Shown here piece after piece: positions 10,401-20,200 of a stretch of 64,000 nt of DNA; the first letter of the stretch is position 1; every line of letters starts with the position of its first letter. Under the pieces are notes generated by a model. The model did no database searches. It was not told the origin of the DNA and saw only the letters and a program-made list of their open reading frames with translations. Both the position numbers and the translations under genes were made by a program. The DNA comes from Apium graveolens (Eukaryota; Streptophyta; Magnoliopsida; Apiales; Apiaceae): the NCBI RefSeq assembly GCF_009905375.1, contig NC_133648.1, positions 22,189,884-22,253,883 on the forward strand, written 5' to 3'.

Positions 10401-13188
10401 CAGGGTTTGCTAACCACTCCGGAAATTGAATCTCCTTAATGAAACCAGCCTCTAAGAGCTTTTCCACTTCCTGCTTTATAGCCTCTTGTCTTTCCGGGGC
10501 AAAATTTCTTTTCTTTTGTTTCACTGTCTTCCGACTTGGATCCACGTTTAGCTTGTGAGTAATTAACTCCGGGTCTATGCCTGGCATATCAGCTGCTGAC
10601 CATGCAAACACATCACTATTTTCTTGCAAAAATTTCACTAACTTCCCTCTAAGGGGCTCCTCTAATGTGGCTCCAATGAAAGTCATCCTCTCAGGATTCT
10701 TGGGATCTAAAGGAACCGAAACCAATTCTTCTGCTGGCCTTCCTCTATTCTCATCATTTTCTCGAACATCCATATCTTCAATAGGAAGAACCTGCCCCCC
10801 GACTCCATCTGCCCTCAAGGAGGCCACATAACAGCTTCTAGCCATTTTTTGATCTCCTCTCTCTTCTCCAATCCCGTTTCGGGTGGGAAACTTCATGACT
10901 GAATGGTAGGAAGAGGGGACTGCCTTGAAGGCATGTATCCCTGTTCTCCCCATGATAGCATTATAAGTTGAACTAGCCTTTACCACTACGAAATCCAGCA
11001 TCTGCGTTGCTTGCCTTGGCTCCGTACCTATGGTGGTTGGCAACTTGATTATCCCTTCCACAGGACATTCTACTCCAGCAAATCCATATATCGGCATGTC
11101 GGTTGGTGTTAACTGGGAGTCGTTATACCCCATCCTTAGAAAGGTGTCGTGGAGCAAGATATCCACAGAAGCACCATTATCCACAAGGACCCTCTTAACC
11201 GGGCTATTTCCTATTATTGGTGTTATGACCAGCGGGTCGTCATGGGGAAACTTCACACCCTCTAGGTCGGAATCATCAAAAGCCAATGTTACTTCTGTCC
11301 TGGCCCTCTTCGGGGCTTCTCTAACAATATGCATAACCTCTCTAGTATATGCCTTTCTGGAATTTTTGGACAATCCAGCAGCAGTTGGACCTCCAAAGAT
11401 CGTGTTTATCACAGGCCCTTGAGGTCTCGGCCCTCCATAAATGGTGTTTATAACTGGTCCTCTAGGTTGGGGATTCCGCCCCTGATCATCTTGGTCCCTC
11501 CTACGATCTTCAAAGTTCTTCCTTCCATTATTATTTCTGTCCCCTCCATCTCCAGTATACTTATTCAATCTTCCTTTTCGAATCAAAAACTCAATTTCAT
11601 CTTTCAATTGCCTACACTCATCGGTGTCATGGCCAACATCTTTGTGAAACCTGCAATACTTGCCCCTATCTAGCTTGGCGGGATCAGCCTTCAAGGGCTT
11701 AGGCCAGCGAATATCTCTATCTTTCTCAATCTCCATCAAAATCTGACTTCTGGGAGCATTCAGCTTAGCGTATTCAGTGAACTTTTGCCCAGGTCCTCCC
11801 TTCTTGGGGGTTGAATCAGGGTTTTGTTCGGTTCTAGGATATTTGTCCTTAGCGATATACTCCAAATCAGTTTTTCGTTTCTTGCCTCCAGTGGGCTCAT
11901 TACTTACTACGGTCTTCCTCATACTTTCTTCAACCTTGATATACTTCCCTGCCCTCTCTTGGAGCTGCAACATGCTCTCAGGGGGTCGTTTGGCCAAAGA
12001 CATCTTAAAAAATTCATCCCTAGTTCCTTGTTGCAATGCTATCATGGCTACCTTATCATCAAGATCTGGGACTTTTAAAGCCTCCTTTGTAAAACGATTC
12101 AGGTAATCTCTTAAGGATTCCTTAGCTCCCTGCACAAGACTCATAAGAGATGCTGAACTTTTCTCATGGACTCTTCCACTGATGAATTGCTTAATAAAAG
12201 CCTGACTTAGTTCTCTGAATGATCCAATAGAATTTGGGGGTAGGCGACTGTACCATCTTTGAGCCATACCCGACAGGGTTTGAGGAAAGGCCCGACATTT
12301 TATAGCATCATTCACGGGTTGCAGCAGCAGTGCATTAGAGAATGTCCTAACATGATTAGCGGGGTCTCCCGTGCCATCATAGGCTTTGATAGTGGGCATC
12401 TTGAATTTCCTTGAGATATGGGCATTCATTATCTCTTCTGTGAAGGGTGGAGTTGGATCATCAGGATCTCCAAGGGGAAGGAGATTGCTTGGATCAGTTC
12501 TTGGGACAGCAGCCCTTCTTCTTACCGGACCATCCAGGTCTATGATAGGAGGAGGATTTCTCCCCCTAGGTGGTATGTGGGTTCTGGTGGCTTGGTGAGC
12601 CTCCAAGTCACGCCTCAGCCTTTGGATTTCGGCCTCATGAGCCCTGATCTTTTCCTGCACTTCTTGGGGATTCGCCCCTGGGGTGCTTTGGGGGCGTTGC
12701 CTTCCATCGGCCATTGGCTCTTTTCCAGGACGCCTCCTTCTCGGGGCCACTTCATCATCCGAAGATTCGGAGTCTCTCTCAGTGTATGGACCAGAAAATT
12801 CCCGATCCTCAGGGATAGGATCCAAACCTCGTATATAGGGGGGCGACCGCCCTCGTGCTTCGCTTCGCCCAGCATATCCACTTCCTCCAACCTCAGGGTG
12901 AAGGGGCATCCCATAAGGGGGGTTAGTAGTAACAATAGTTGAATATTCATACCCGACGGGTCGAGAATTCACAGGTATATATATTTGTTGAACTTGAGGA
13001 TTCGTACCTTGAATAGTCGGGGGAGTTGTCCCTTGTGGCTGAGGATAAGTTGTCCCTGTCTGGGCTTCCCCCTGAGTAGATGCATAAGTTGAATGGGGAG
13101 GAACCTCCACGGTTGATGAAATCACCTGGGTTGTCCCTGATGGTGTTCCCTCCTCCAGAGTGCTGGTTGTTCTCCGTGTTCTCGCCAT
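7483..13188 (-). CDS. Element T gag-pol polyprotein (Tat lineage, dual RNase H), intact
   Basis: One uninterrupted frame of 1,901 codons. The frame opens upstream at 13224, but those codons are the primer-binding site and the first ATG is at 13188. In order: Pro/Gln-rich N-terminus; gag (~250-430, with QRWYSRLP); a CCHH-type knuckle (YCRFHKDVGHDTDEC, ~511-525); protease with DNGAS at ~670; RT (MCIDFTDL ~941; AFGLKNAGATY ~1012; YVDD ~1041); gypsy RNase H (~1180-1300); a second, archaeal-type RNase H (YFDGAS ~1337, NNEAEYEA, RGDSKL, NAKADAL); integrase with an HHCC finger (~1553-1597) and catalytic D in GMDILGP (~1625), D in TDNGTQF (~1685) and E in GQAEVA (~1721). It ends with a GKLAPNWEGPY segment. 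It would form particles, copy the RNA and integrate the cDNA. No chromodomain follows. Confidence 0.95.
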   Translation of the reverse strand: MARTRRTTSTLEEGTPSGTTQVISSTVEVPPHSTYASTQGEAQTGTTYPQPQGTTPPTIQGTNPQVQQIYIPVNSRPVGYEYSTIVTTNPPYGMPLHPEVGGSGYAGRSEARGRSPPYIRGLDPIPEDREFSGPYTERDSESSDDEVAPRRRRPGKEPMADGRQRPQSTPGANPQEVQEKIRAHEAEIQRLRRDLEAHQATRTHIPPRGRNPPPIIDLDGPVRRRAAVPRTDPSNLLPLGDPDDPTPPFTEEIMNAHISRKFKMPTIKAYDGTGDPANHVRTFSNALLLQPVNDAIKCRAFPQTLSGMAQRWYSRLPPNSIGSFRELSQAFIKQFISGRVHEKSSASLMSLVQGAKESLRDYLNRFTKEALKVPDLDDKVAMIALQQGTRDEFFKMSLAKRPPESMLQLQERAGKYIKVEESMRKTVVSNEPTGGKKRKTDLEYIAKDKYPRTEQNPDSTPKKGGPGQKFTEYAKLNAPRSQILMEIEKDRDIRWPKPLKADPAKLDRGKYCRFHKDVGHDTDECRQLKDEIEFLIRKGRLNKYTGDGGDRNNNGRKNFEDRRRDQDDQGRNPQPRGPVINTIYGGPRPQGPVINTIFGGPTAAGLSKNSRKAYTREVMHIVREAPKRARTEVTLAFDDSDLEGVKFPHDDPLVITPIIGNSPVKRVLVDNGASVDILLHDTFLRMGYNDSQLTPTDMPIYGFAGVECPVEGIIKLPTTIGTEPRQATQMLDFVVVKASSTYNAIMGRTGIHAFKAVPSSYHSVMKFPTRNGIGEERGDQKMARSCYVASLRADGVGGQVLPIEDMDVRENDENRGRPAEELVSVPLDPKNPERMTFIGATLEEPLRGKLVKFLQENSDVFAWSAADMPGIDPELITHKLNVDPSRKTVKQKKRNFAPERQEAIKQEVEKLLEAGFIKEIQFPEWLANPVMVKKANGKWRMCIDFTDLNDACPKDCFPLPRIDTLIDATAGHEMLSFMDGFSGYNQIKMHKDDIPKVSFITDFGVYCYLVMAFGLKNAGATYQRLVNRIFKDLIGKTMEVYVDDMLVKSLVKTDHIVHLREAFEVLRYHKMMLNPTKCAFGVGSGKFLGLMVSKRGIEANPDKIKAILDMEPPTTVKDVQKLTGRVAALGRFISKSGDKCLSFFKSLKNIKDFVWSEENQKAFEELKKYMGQAPLLAKPVLREVLFLYLAVSESALSAVLVKEELKVQKPVYYVSKILHGAELNYSAIEKFALALVMASKKLRPYFQAHQIEVLTNQPLRNIIHSPKVSGRLIKWAIELGEFDLKYKPRTAIKAQALADFVVECTIPNQEVGGQEDTIPQDKGVDNGDKEKEYWVLYFDGASKTNSSGAGLVLQSPDGFLIEYAMKLDFPTTNNEAEYEALIAGLGLAGTLRVKNLKVRGDSKLIISQVKGEFEARDDTMAKYVRLVRVVMTQFNECHVEHIPREENAKADALSKFASSEIEESSGSVYFRVLKTRSIDVKLVAPVDLGTSWIDPIKAHIQTGWLPSDAIEARKLTVRALRYSLIDGILYKRSFVVPYLRCLRPDEARLALEEVHGGICGQHLGGRALAHKITRLGFYWPEMMADAKEYVKKCDRCQKHAPVARQPPEMLTSINSPIPFAMWGMDILGPFPMATAQRKFLIVAIDYFTKWIEAKPLAKITTKQVAQFLWENIMCRYGIPRILVTDNGTQFNNEEFKKYCEENEIELRFTSVAHPQANGQAEVANRIILDGLKKRIEKSRNNWVDEILPILWAYRTTCRVTTDATPFMLAYGAEAVVPVEISHSSPRIQAFDEKENEEGQRLALDLIDEVRDKAHAKIVEYQKKASFYYNLRVKERFFKQGDLVLRKIEASGVGQKGKLAPNWEGPYRVNSVQGRGTYKLETMDGFEVPRTWHAQNLKVYYV

Positions 13189-13205
13189 GGTTGTTGTTCC
13201 GTGAT

Positions 13206-13223
13206 TTCCCACAGACGGCGCCA
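13206..13223 (-). other. Element T primer-binding site
   Basis: On the minus strand, two bases inside the 5' LTR, it reads TGGCGCCGTCTGTGGGAA. The first nine bases match the complement of the 3' end of plant tRNA-Asp; the rest do not follow it. I recognise the sequence as typical of Tat elements but cannot assign the tRNA with certainty. Confidence 0.75.
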
Positions 13224-13225
13224 AA

Positions 13226-13795
13226 TGTTATGGATTAAAACTACTATATATAATTGCTGTATTTAATACTAAGGAACGTGAGCTCCAAGGCTCGATTTGA
13301 CTGCTCTTGTGTTTCGTGACTCAATCTGCCTTAACAAGATGCCTACGTACCTTGCTGATTGCCAAGGATCAAGTTAAAAAACGTAGTTCTGATTGGCGGG
13401 GGTGAGACCCCTTATATAGATGTGGGAGTCCTTGATTTGGACTTGGTATAGGAGACTTGGTGGACAAGCCTCTGAATTAGGATAGACTTAGGAGTCCTAG
13501 GGAGTAGGAAGCTGATTCCTTATCCTTTTAGGTCCCCTTGAGGCTAATCTATAAGGATTTATATCCTTATCGGGACTCTTCTCAATAGCTGATTTTTCCC
13601 TTATTAATTAATTACGAAATTAATTAATAATTAGGGCTTTTGGGCCTTTTTTATTCCATCAGGCCTGATCTGGTCCATCAGGCTTAACCTTTCTGGTCTG
13701 AGTTTCATATATCTTTTTATTGGGCCTAGCAGCCCACAACTTGTACAATTAATGCAGTATTTAATTATACAATCATAATTTATTTATCCCTATCA
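13226..13795 (-). repeat. Element T 5' LTR
   Basis: 570 bp, TG to CA, identical to 3110-3679 except for one base seen by eye. It drives the genomic RNA on the minus strand. A TATA box sits at 13411-13419. Confidence 0.95.
13411..13419 (-). promoter_or_regulatory. Candidate TATA box in element T 5' LTR
   Basis: CTATATAAG on the minus strand, about 190 bp before the LTR end in element orientation, giving a predicted start of the genomic RNA near 13385. The same motif is in the 3' LTR near 3295-3303. Confidence 0.6.
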
Positions 13796-13800
13796 AACTA
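13796..13800. repeat. Right target-site duplication of Tat element T (AACTA)
   Basis: Mate of 3105-3109; the LTR of element C resumes directly after it. Confidence 0.95.
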
Positions 13801-16800
13801 CCACGGTTCAATGTATAAATAGTTCATCCCATAGATTAAGCTACAAGACAAAACTTGTATAGAATCAATCTTTAAAATATCATCAAAATAAAATGAAGTT
13901 ACGAGATACTTCATTTAATGCAAACATCATTTTAAAAACTTGACCCTACCAACACTCAACAATCGCCCAACCGTAGCCTTTCTATCGAAGTGCTCTGGGT
14001 AGTGTTGCAGAAATATCCAATTGGATGATGAACTCATTACGGGAGTTTGCCGCGCCAGGAAGACCACTTACGATGATCAGTCGTAGTAGTACAACCCCAC
14101 CATTTTCTACATGTAGAGGAGAACCTGTTGGATTTACTTGTCAACCGAACACTGGACTCCTAAGGAATGGACCGTCTTAGCGGAACTTCCAGGCCATTTT
14201 GGGCCAATATAATAAGGCTGGGCCGGCGCCACTCGACCACTTACGCCACTCCTAGTTCAGATGAAATCCATGACTCTGAAACGTAAAGCTCGTTCCCCCT
14301 TTCCCCAAGTAGAAACTTGTTGATACGGCTCCACCAAGAAGTCGTATCTAGTTGGAAAGGAGAACTCACCGATATTTCCCAGGCGATGCCTGTTAATGGA
14401 TTAACTTGTTCCAAGAATTTTACTTCCCGAGTGTTGGGTAAGTAATCAAAAATTCTTTTATCAAAATAGCAACCTTGTTGCGAATATACAATACACCACA
14501 GAGCCGGATCCCTCAGGTTTTGAGCGAGTATTTAAATCCCCTTCGAAAGGAGGATCTTAAATTAAAAAAATGAGTTTTGGGATCCGCTCTAACTTTTAAA
14601 ATCATTTTGAAGACTCGCAAAACATTTTTAAGAATGTTTGGAGTGATGCTGATTTGATAAAATAAATCAGTCCCAATATATTAGGAAATATCTGAATATT
14701 ATTATTTAAATAATATTCTCATAAAGAATAATCTTTATAAAAATAATTGAAGTAGAAGTTTTTAAACTTATACTTGCAATGAATATTAAATAACCAAAGA
14801 TATACTTATACGAAAGCACTATCTTTAGTTGAATAATCGAAAATAAGTTTGATTATCGAAACATTATTCTTTAATAAAATAAAGAATATTATTTAATAAA
14901 TAAGTGGAGTCATAAGTCCTCGAATGAATATTCAAAATAATATTCATTAATAAAATAAACGAAGTCATAAGTCCTCGAATGAATATTCAACTAATATTCA
15001 TTAAATAAAATAAAGTTATCGAATAAACCTTATTCGATTGATAGTTTTGAAAACTATATCCTTATATATATATAAATATATATATATATTATACTCGGGA
15101 ATATTGACTCCCGGTTTAGAAAATATCCACCTTTGGGTCCCCTATACTAATAGTATATGCAAATTACCGCTTATCTCTAGCATAGGTATTATCAACTGAA
15201 TCAACAGGTATATATGTCAAGAATACGAAACAGGCATGCATATATACCATATCACATGCTACAATATATCGCAAGAATTTGCTAAATAACCATTATGCAT
15301 CTATCACAAGATAATGCATATACACATATACATCACAACAACAGTTATACGGGTAGAAAACTTGCCTGAGTGCTCCCGGATAGACTTAAGCTTAGAGTGG
15401 GTTCCATAACCTATGAACAACAACATAAGTCGGAATTAAACCCCGATCGCTTAAGAAACTAGACTTTAACCATTTAGAGTCCTAACGTTCGCTTTCGCGC
15501 TTAAAGATTCACTTAAGTCGCTCGAGTACTCTCGGTTCCACCATTTTTAATAAATTAACCATTAAGGGTTTTAAGTCGATTCTTTCGCGAGTACCTTACC
15601 AACTTCCTAATCCACTTAACATAATTGTTTCATACCCCAATTATTCCTTTAAGGTCCTTAACCAAGGTTTCAAAGTAAGGCGAAGGGTAATGGTTCGGTC
15701 GCGAAACGCCGTTACTTAAAACGGTCGTTTCTCCTAAACCGTACATCGGAATCAAACGAACTACATATCAAAACGAAGCTCGTAACATGAACTATCTAAA
15801 CATGGAAATAGTAAAAACCTAACAGTGAGTTCAAGGGTTCTGATGTTAAGAACAGAAACAGTCTACGGTAAATCGGGCATTACGACGGCTATGTTTACGC
15901 GATTTCCCAAATTTATACCATTCCAAATCAATCCACAATTCAATCCACAATCACAACCCAATCAAAACTCCATCCATACCTCACCATAACAGCCCTAACA
16001 ACTCAACATTACCAATTCATACTTATTTCTCAATTATAAACTAAGAGTTTACTTAAGTTCATTAACTAATAACCAAGACTTCCAACTCCAAAAATATCAC
16101 AAAACCAACCAATCTCTAAACACACAATAATCATGCCTCTCATCAACTAAACTACTCATAACAAGCTTTAAACATGATTACACACCCATTACACTAACCC
16201 ATCATCTAAACATTAGGAAATCTAAACAACAAAACTTAAGACTAAGATCATGAAGAGTTATACCTTCCTTGAAGCTTTTAATCCATGAAAGATCCTTGGA
16301 ATGCCCATGGAAGCCTTAATCTAACCTCTTACAAGCTTGATCTTTCAAAGAAATCAATAACACAAAAATTAATTTCAAGAAGTACTATTCACCATCTTCT
16401 TCCTTGATTTATAAAAAAAGATTGGCTTGGAATTAGAAGCTTAAACTTATAGGAAGTATGTAACTATCCATGTGGAAGCTTAGATAAATACCTTGCCAAA
16501 TAGTAAGTGGTGGAGCTTGGATCTTCATTTTTTTATAAAAGAAGCCGAGAGCTTCATGAAGAAAATGGAGGGTTTTGTGTTTTGTGATTTGTTTTGATTT
16601 GCCTTGGTTGTTTTTGTTTTGATTTTGGTTAATTACCTTATTAACCTTGAACTTTGTGTGGTTATCATTCATCCACACCTCCTTCCCTCCTATGTCAAGC
16701 TTATGTCACTTTGTGATGTCATCATCCCTTACTTGCCCTTTTCTTATTGGTTGGATGACCTCATCATCCCTAACCTCCTTGATTAACTTCCTAATTGTTT

Positions 16801-17204
16801 GCCTAATGACCGCTGATCTGGTATACGGTTCGCTTAACTTTCGCTTTCGTTTATCGTTTGAGGGATCATACCCGGGATCTTATTACTTGGGTTTCCTTAA
16901 CCTTTCTCAATACATTATAATCCTTTTATGATCCTCTCTTATAATCCTTTAATTTAAATCCTTTTTATCCTGTTACCTTATACTCAATTCTTTCCGTATC
17001 TAGTGGATTTCCGGGAAAAATCAAAGTGTTCGGAACCGGATTCTGACGATCTTTACATACACTTATATACCATATAGAGTACTAATAAAATCTCAGAATA
17101 TCCATAACAGAATCCCTACATAGTGTGGCATGAAAAGTTTTCTCATTCAGCAAAAACACTATTCATAAGGGTTTCAAAAATTTCCAAAAATTGGGGTTAT
17201 TACA
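13801..17204 (-). repeat. Element C 3' LTR (left copy), second segment
   Basis: Matches 23562-26975 of the other LTR with few substitutions and small indels; the largest length difference is a TA microsatellite (near 15064-15090 versus 24822-24872). Within it, near 14900-15040, short imperfect repeats combine an ATAAGTCCTCGAATGAATATTC motif with ATTCATTAAATAAAA; element G has the corresponding repeats in reverse complement. The segment ends GGGGTTATTACA at 17204. Confidence 0.9.
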
Positions 17205-17217
17205 GTCTCCCCTCCTT
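17205..17217 (-). other. Element C polypurine tract
   Basis: GTCTCCCCTCCTT on plus, so AAGGAGGGGAGAC on minus beside the LTR start. The same tract precedes the 3' LTR of element G at 60917-60929. Confidence 0.8.
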
Positions 17218-20200
17218 AAAAGGATTCCGTCCCGGAATCAAATAGAAAATGAATAGGGATACTCTCTTAGCATTGCACTTTCTAACTCTCGAGTAAATTT
17301 TCCCACATTGTGATTCTACCATCAAACTCTGACTAGTTTGATAACCCTTTTCCTAAGCAATTGTTTCTTTTTCAATCTATAACCCTTCCTGGTTGCTCCA
17401 TATAGGTTACGTCGGGTTGCATGTCTATGCGCTCATATGCCCCTATTTGTCTGGCATCCGAATTACACTTCCTTAACATTAATACGTGGTACACGTTATG
17501 AACTTGCTACATGTTCGGGGGTAGGGCTAGCTCATATGCTAACTTCCCAATACGTCTTAATACCTCAAAGGGTCCAACAATTCGTCGGCTTAGCTTTCCT
17601 TTCTTTTTGAACCTCATCAATCCTTTCCAAGGGATACCTTTAACATTACTAGGTCCCCTATTTCCTATTCTTTGTCCTTTCGTGTCAAATCAACATACTT
17701 TTTATGTCCATCTTGGGCTACTACCAGCCGTCCTCTGATTAGATCTATTATATCCTTGGTCCTTTGGACCACTACTGGTGTGAGCATCTTGCGCTCTGCA
17801 ACATCATCCTATCATAAGGGAGATCGACATTGTCTTCCCTCAAGGATCTCATAAGGAGATATCTCAATACTGACATATGATCTATTATCGTAAGAAAAAT
17901 CAATTCGTGTTAAGTGATCGTTCCAATTTCTTTCAAGTCTATTGCACAGACCCTCATCATAGCTTCTAGAATTATAGCTTTTGCTTCTCAATACCCACTC
18001 TTTTCAAGTTCGTAATCGCTATTATCTTCCGTTCCTAATATTATACTGGTTACACCTTTGCTCGTTAGCATTTTATAACCTTTTAATACACGCGTCAACC
18101 TTAGTATCACGAATGTGTCTCCATTCCGAATACCACAATAACTTTACTACTCCTTTTTCAGCTGTTTCTATTTTCCAAAGTTTGATCAATCATATAGAAG
18201 TAAAAGAATTTATTGAGAGATCACTATGATCATGAACACTTGTTATATCGCATAGTTAGTACAGAAGGTGGCCAGCCTTTAGTACTTGACAAGCAATTAA
18301 ACAATATGTGGTATCCTACTAGGCTTCTATCACATAGATAGATAGTCATTCGGCAATACCTCCCCTTCTGGAAGGGTTGTTCTTCTCAGTTGACATGAAA
18401 CGAAAAGAAGAGAAAAGAACGAACTGAAGAGAATTGTATATACGTAAAAAAAAATTATTGCCATAAAATATCTGGCTTGGAATCTACCTCTGAACTATAG
18501 AGGTTTGTCATAGGAGAACAAAATATATATGTATTTATATCAACATCAAGTATTATAGCATCGTATTTCATATGCCTAAATATTTTTGCTATTCCGTCCA
18601 TCATTCTATGGACCCATGCTCTTCCTCGAGCTTATACACAATCACCTTTGAAACTCCCTCGGTATCGAAAATCGAATCTGGGATCTCATTCTAGACATCA
18701 TTGTTATTAGAATTCTATGCTTGCACCGCAACCTTCCTCATATAGTAATACGACTCTCTTTTCATAAGAGGGAATAAATATTCAATAGGTAGATACTCTA
18801 CTTAATTAGTCTATCAAAGATAACTTATACGCCACCACGACCCAATTAGTGGTACTCAATCTCACATCCATTCCAATACAACTCTCACGGTTGTAATCAG
18901 CTCATTACTCGCAGAATCATTGCTGCATTACTATGGTCCACCACTGACCTACTGTCGTCATTCACTTTCCGTGAAATCTTAATATCTAACCATACGGAGT
19001 CCATACATGTCGTATAGAATACTTCTAAGGAGTTAACATAACCACCAATCATAATTCATGAAGAACACTCCAAACTCTGACGTACTTTCATGACATGAAG
19101 TAGATAAAATTACAGAAGAGTTTCAATCAAAGCAATGATAGCAGGTTAATACCATTCTTAATCATATGCCTTCGATAGAAGACTTAACTCAAAGGTTCGT
19201 TTAGTCCTTTTCGAAGCATGGTCCAGGCTCATTCTCAAGATAGTACCTTCTAAGATAGATAGCCCGCTCATGGAAATTAAACCTTTACCAAACTACTATT
19301 ACGGTTGGGTATTGCACAGTCATCAGAAGGAATGTCAATCTTTCAAACCATAATACAACCTTTACGGCTTCAACCATTATCACTGTATTCCTTTAGCACA
19401 AGCACCTATAATTATCCTCTTACACTTAAAGTGTCGGCCACCTCTTTGACCTTTCCTGATAGTAAAATTTCCTTACAATCAATGTCTTTTAAATGATCTT
19501 CAACTAAATTTTCTACCTCATTTCCAATCACTGCTTGCGTGAAAATGCTCTTCCTTACGCTTTGGTGAGAAAAAAAATATCACCATTTTTCCATAAGTTT
19601 TTGCCTCGGTCTTTTAGAGGTTAACATTGTCACAACTGACTCCCGATCATACTTAGGACGTCTCTTATCTTGGGTCCTACATGTTTTCACCAATCTCGAC
19701 CTTCCTCGGTTCGATCTATACTTTCTTATGGTTCAACACGTGCCCACCTGGCATTATTATAATTATGTCATATTTCCTTTATCAAAATTTCTATTCTTGA
19801 GAACTTTGAATATTACCTTTCTCCTTGTAAAACCTCTAAGGTTATCCTTCTATCGTTCCTCTTGTATTCCCTAGATACAGGGCATATCAAAATACCATTT
19901 ACTAATACTAGAACCATTGTCTATATACTTCTGAAAAATTTCTCCACTGATCCTTAAAGGTTGTTGTTACCTTAATCCTTTATTCTATACTATCAAAACT
20001 CATATTGTCCCTATTAAGGGTGAAATGCCAACCTTTATGCATTCCCCTAGGATTCATTTTAAGTTACCGATGTTCTATCCTTAATTCCACCTTTAAAAAG
20101 GTACATGCATCCTTCCATGGATAAATCAAGTCATATATCCTTGATAGATTATATTATTCAATCATTCCCACCTCGATAGTATATGCCTAATTTCACAATA

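Larger units (their letters stand above)
3110..13795 (-). mobile_element. Element T: intact Tat-lineage Ty3/gypsy retrotransposon
   Basis: A 10,686-bp element with 570-bp LTRs at 3110-3679 and 13226-13795 that differ at one position seen by eye (C at about 3260, T at about 13375). It has a 5-bp target duplication, a primer-binding site (minus strand, 13206-13223), a polypurine tract (minus strand, about 3680-3697), an uninterrupted gag-pol on minus, and an antisense gene on plus between pol and the 3' LTR. The archaeal-type second RNase H and the antisense gene place it in the Tat lineage. One LTR difference suggests an age well under 0.1 million years if a rate near 1.3e-8 per site per year is assumed. 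It is the youngest insertion in the window and the only one that looks capable of moving. Confidence 0.95.

Noticed and set aside
12418..12942. Plus-strand open frames of 80-170 codons across 8000-13000
   Set aside because: They lie antisense to the intact gag-pol of element T, show no known motif, and follow from its codon composition.
16647..16931. Hydrophobic open frame of about 94 codons in the C LTR with a similar one antisense in both G LTRs (51190-51507, 61177-61494)
   Set aside because: The right-hand LTR of C has a stop in this frame, and the similarity is explained by LTR homology, so there is no sign of protein constraint.
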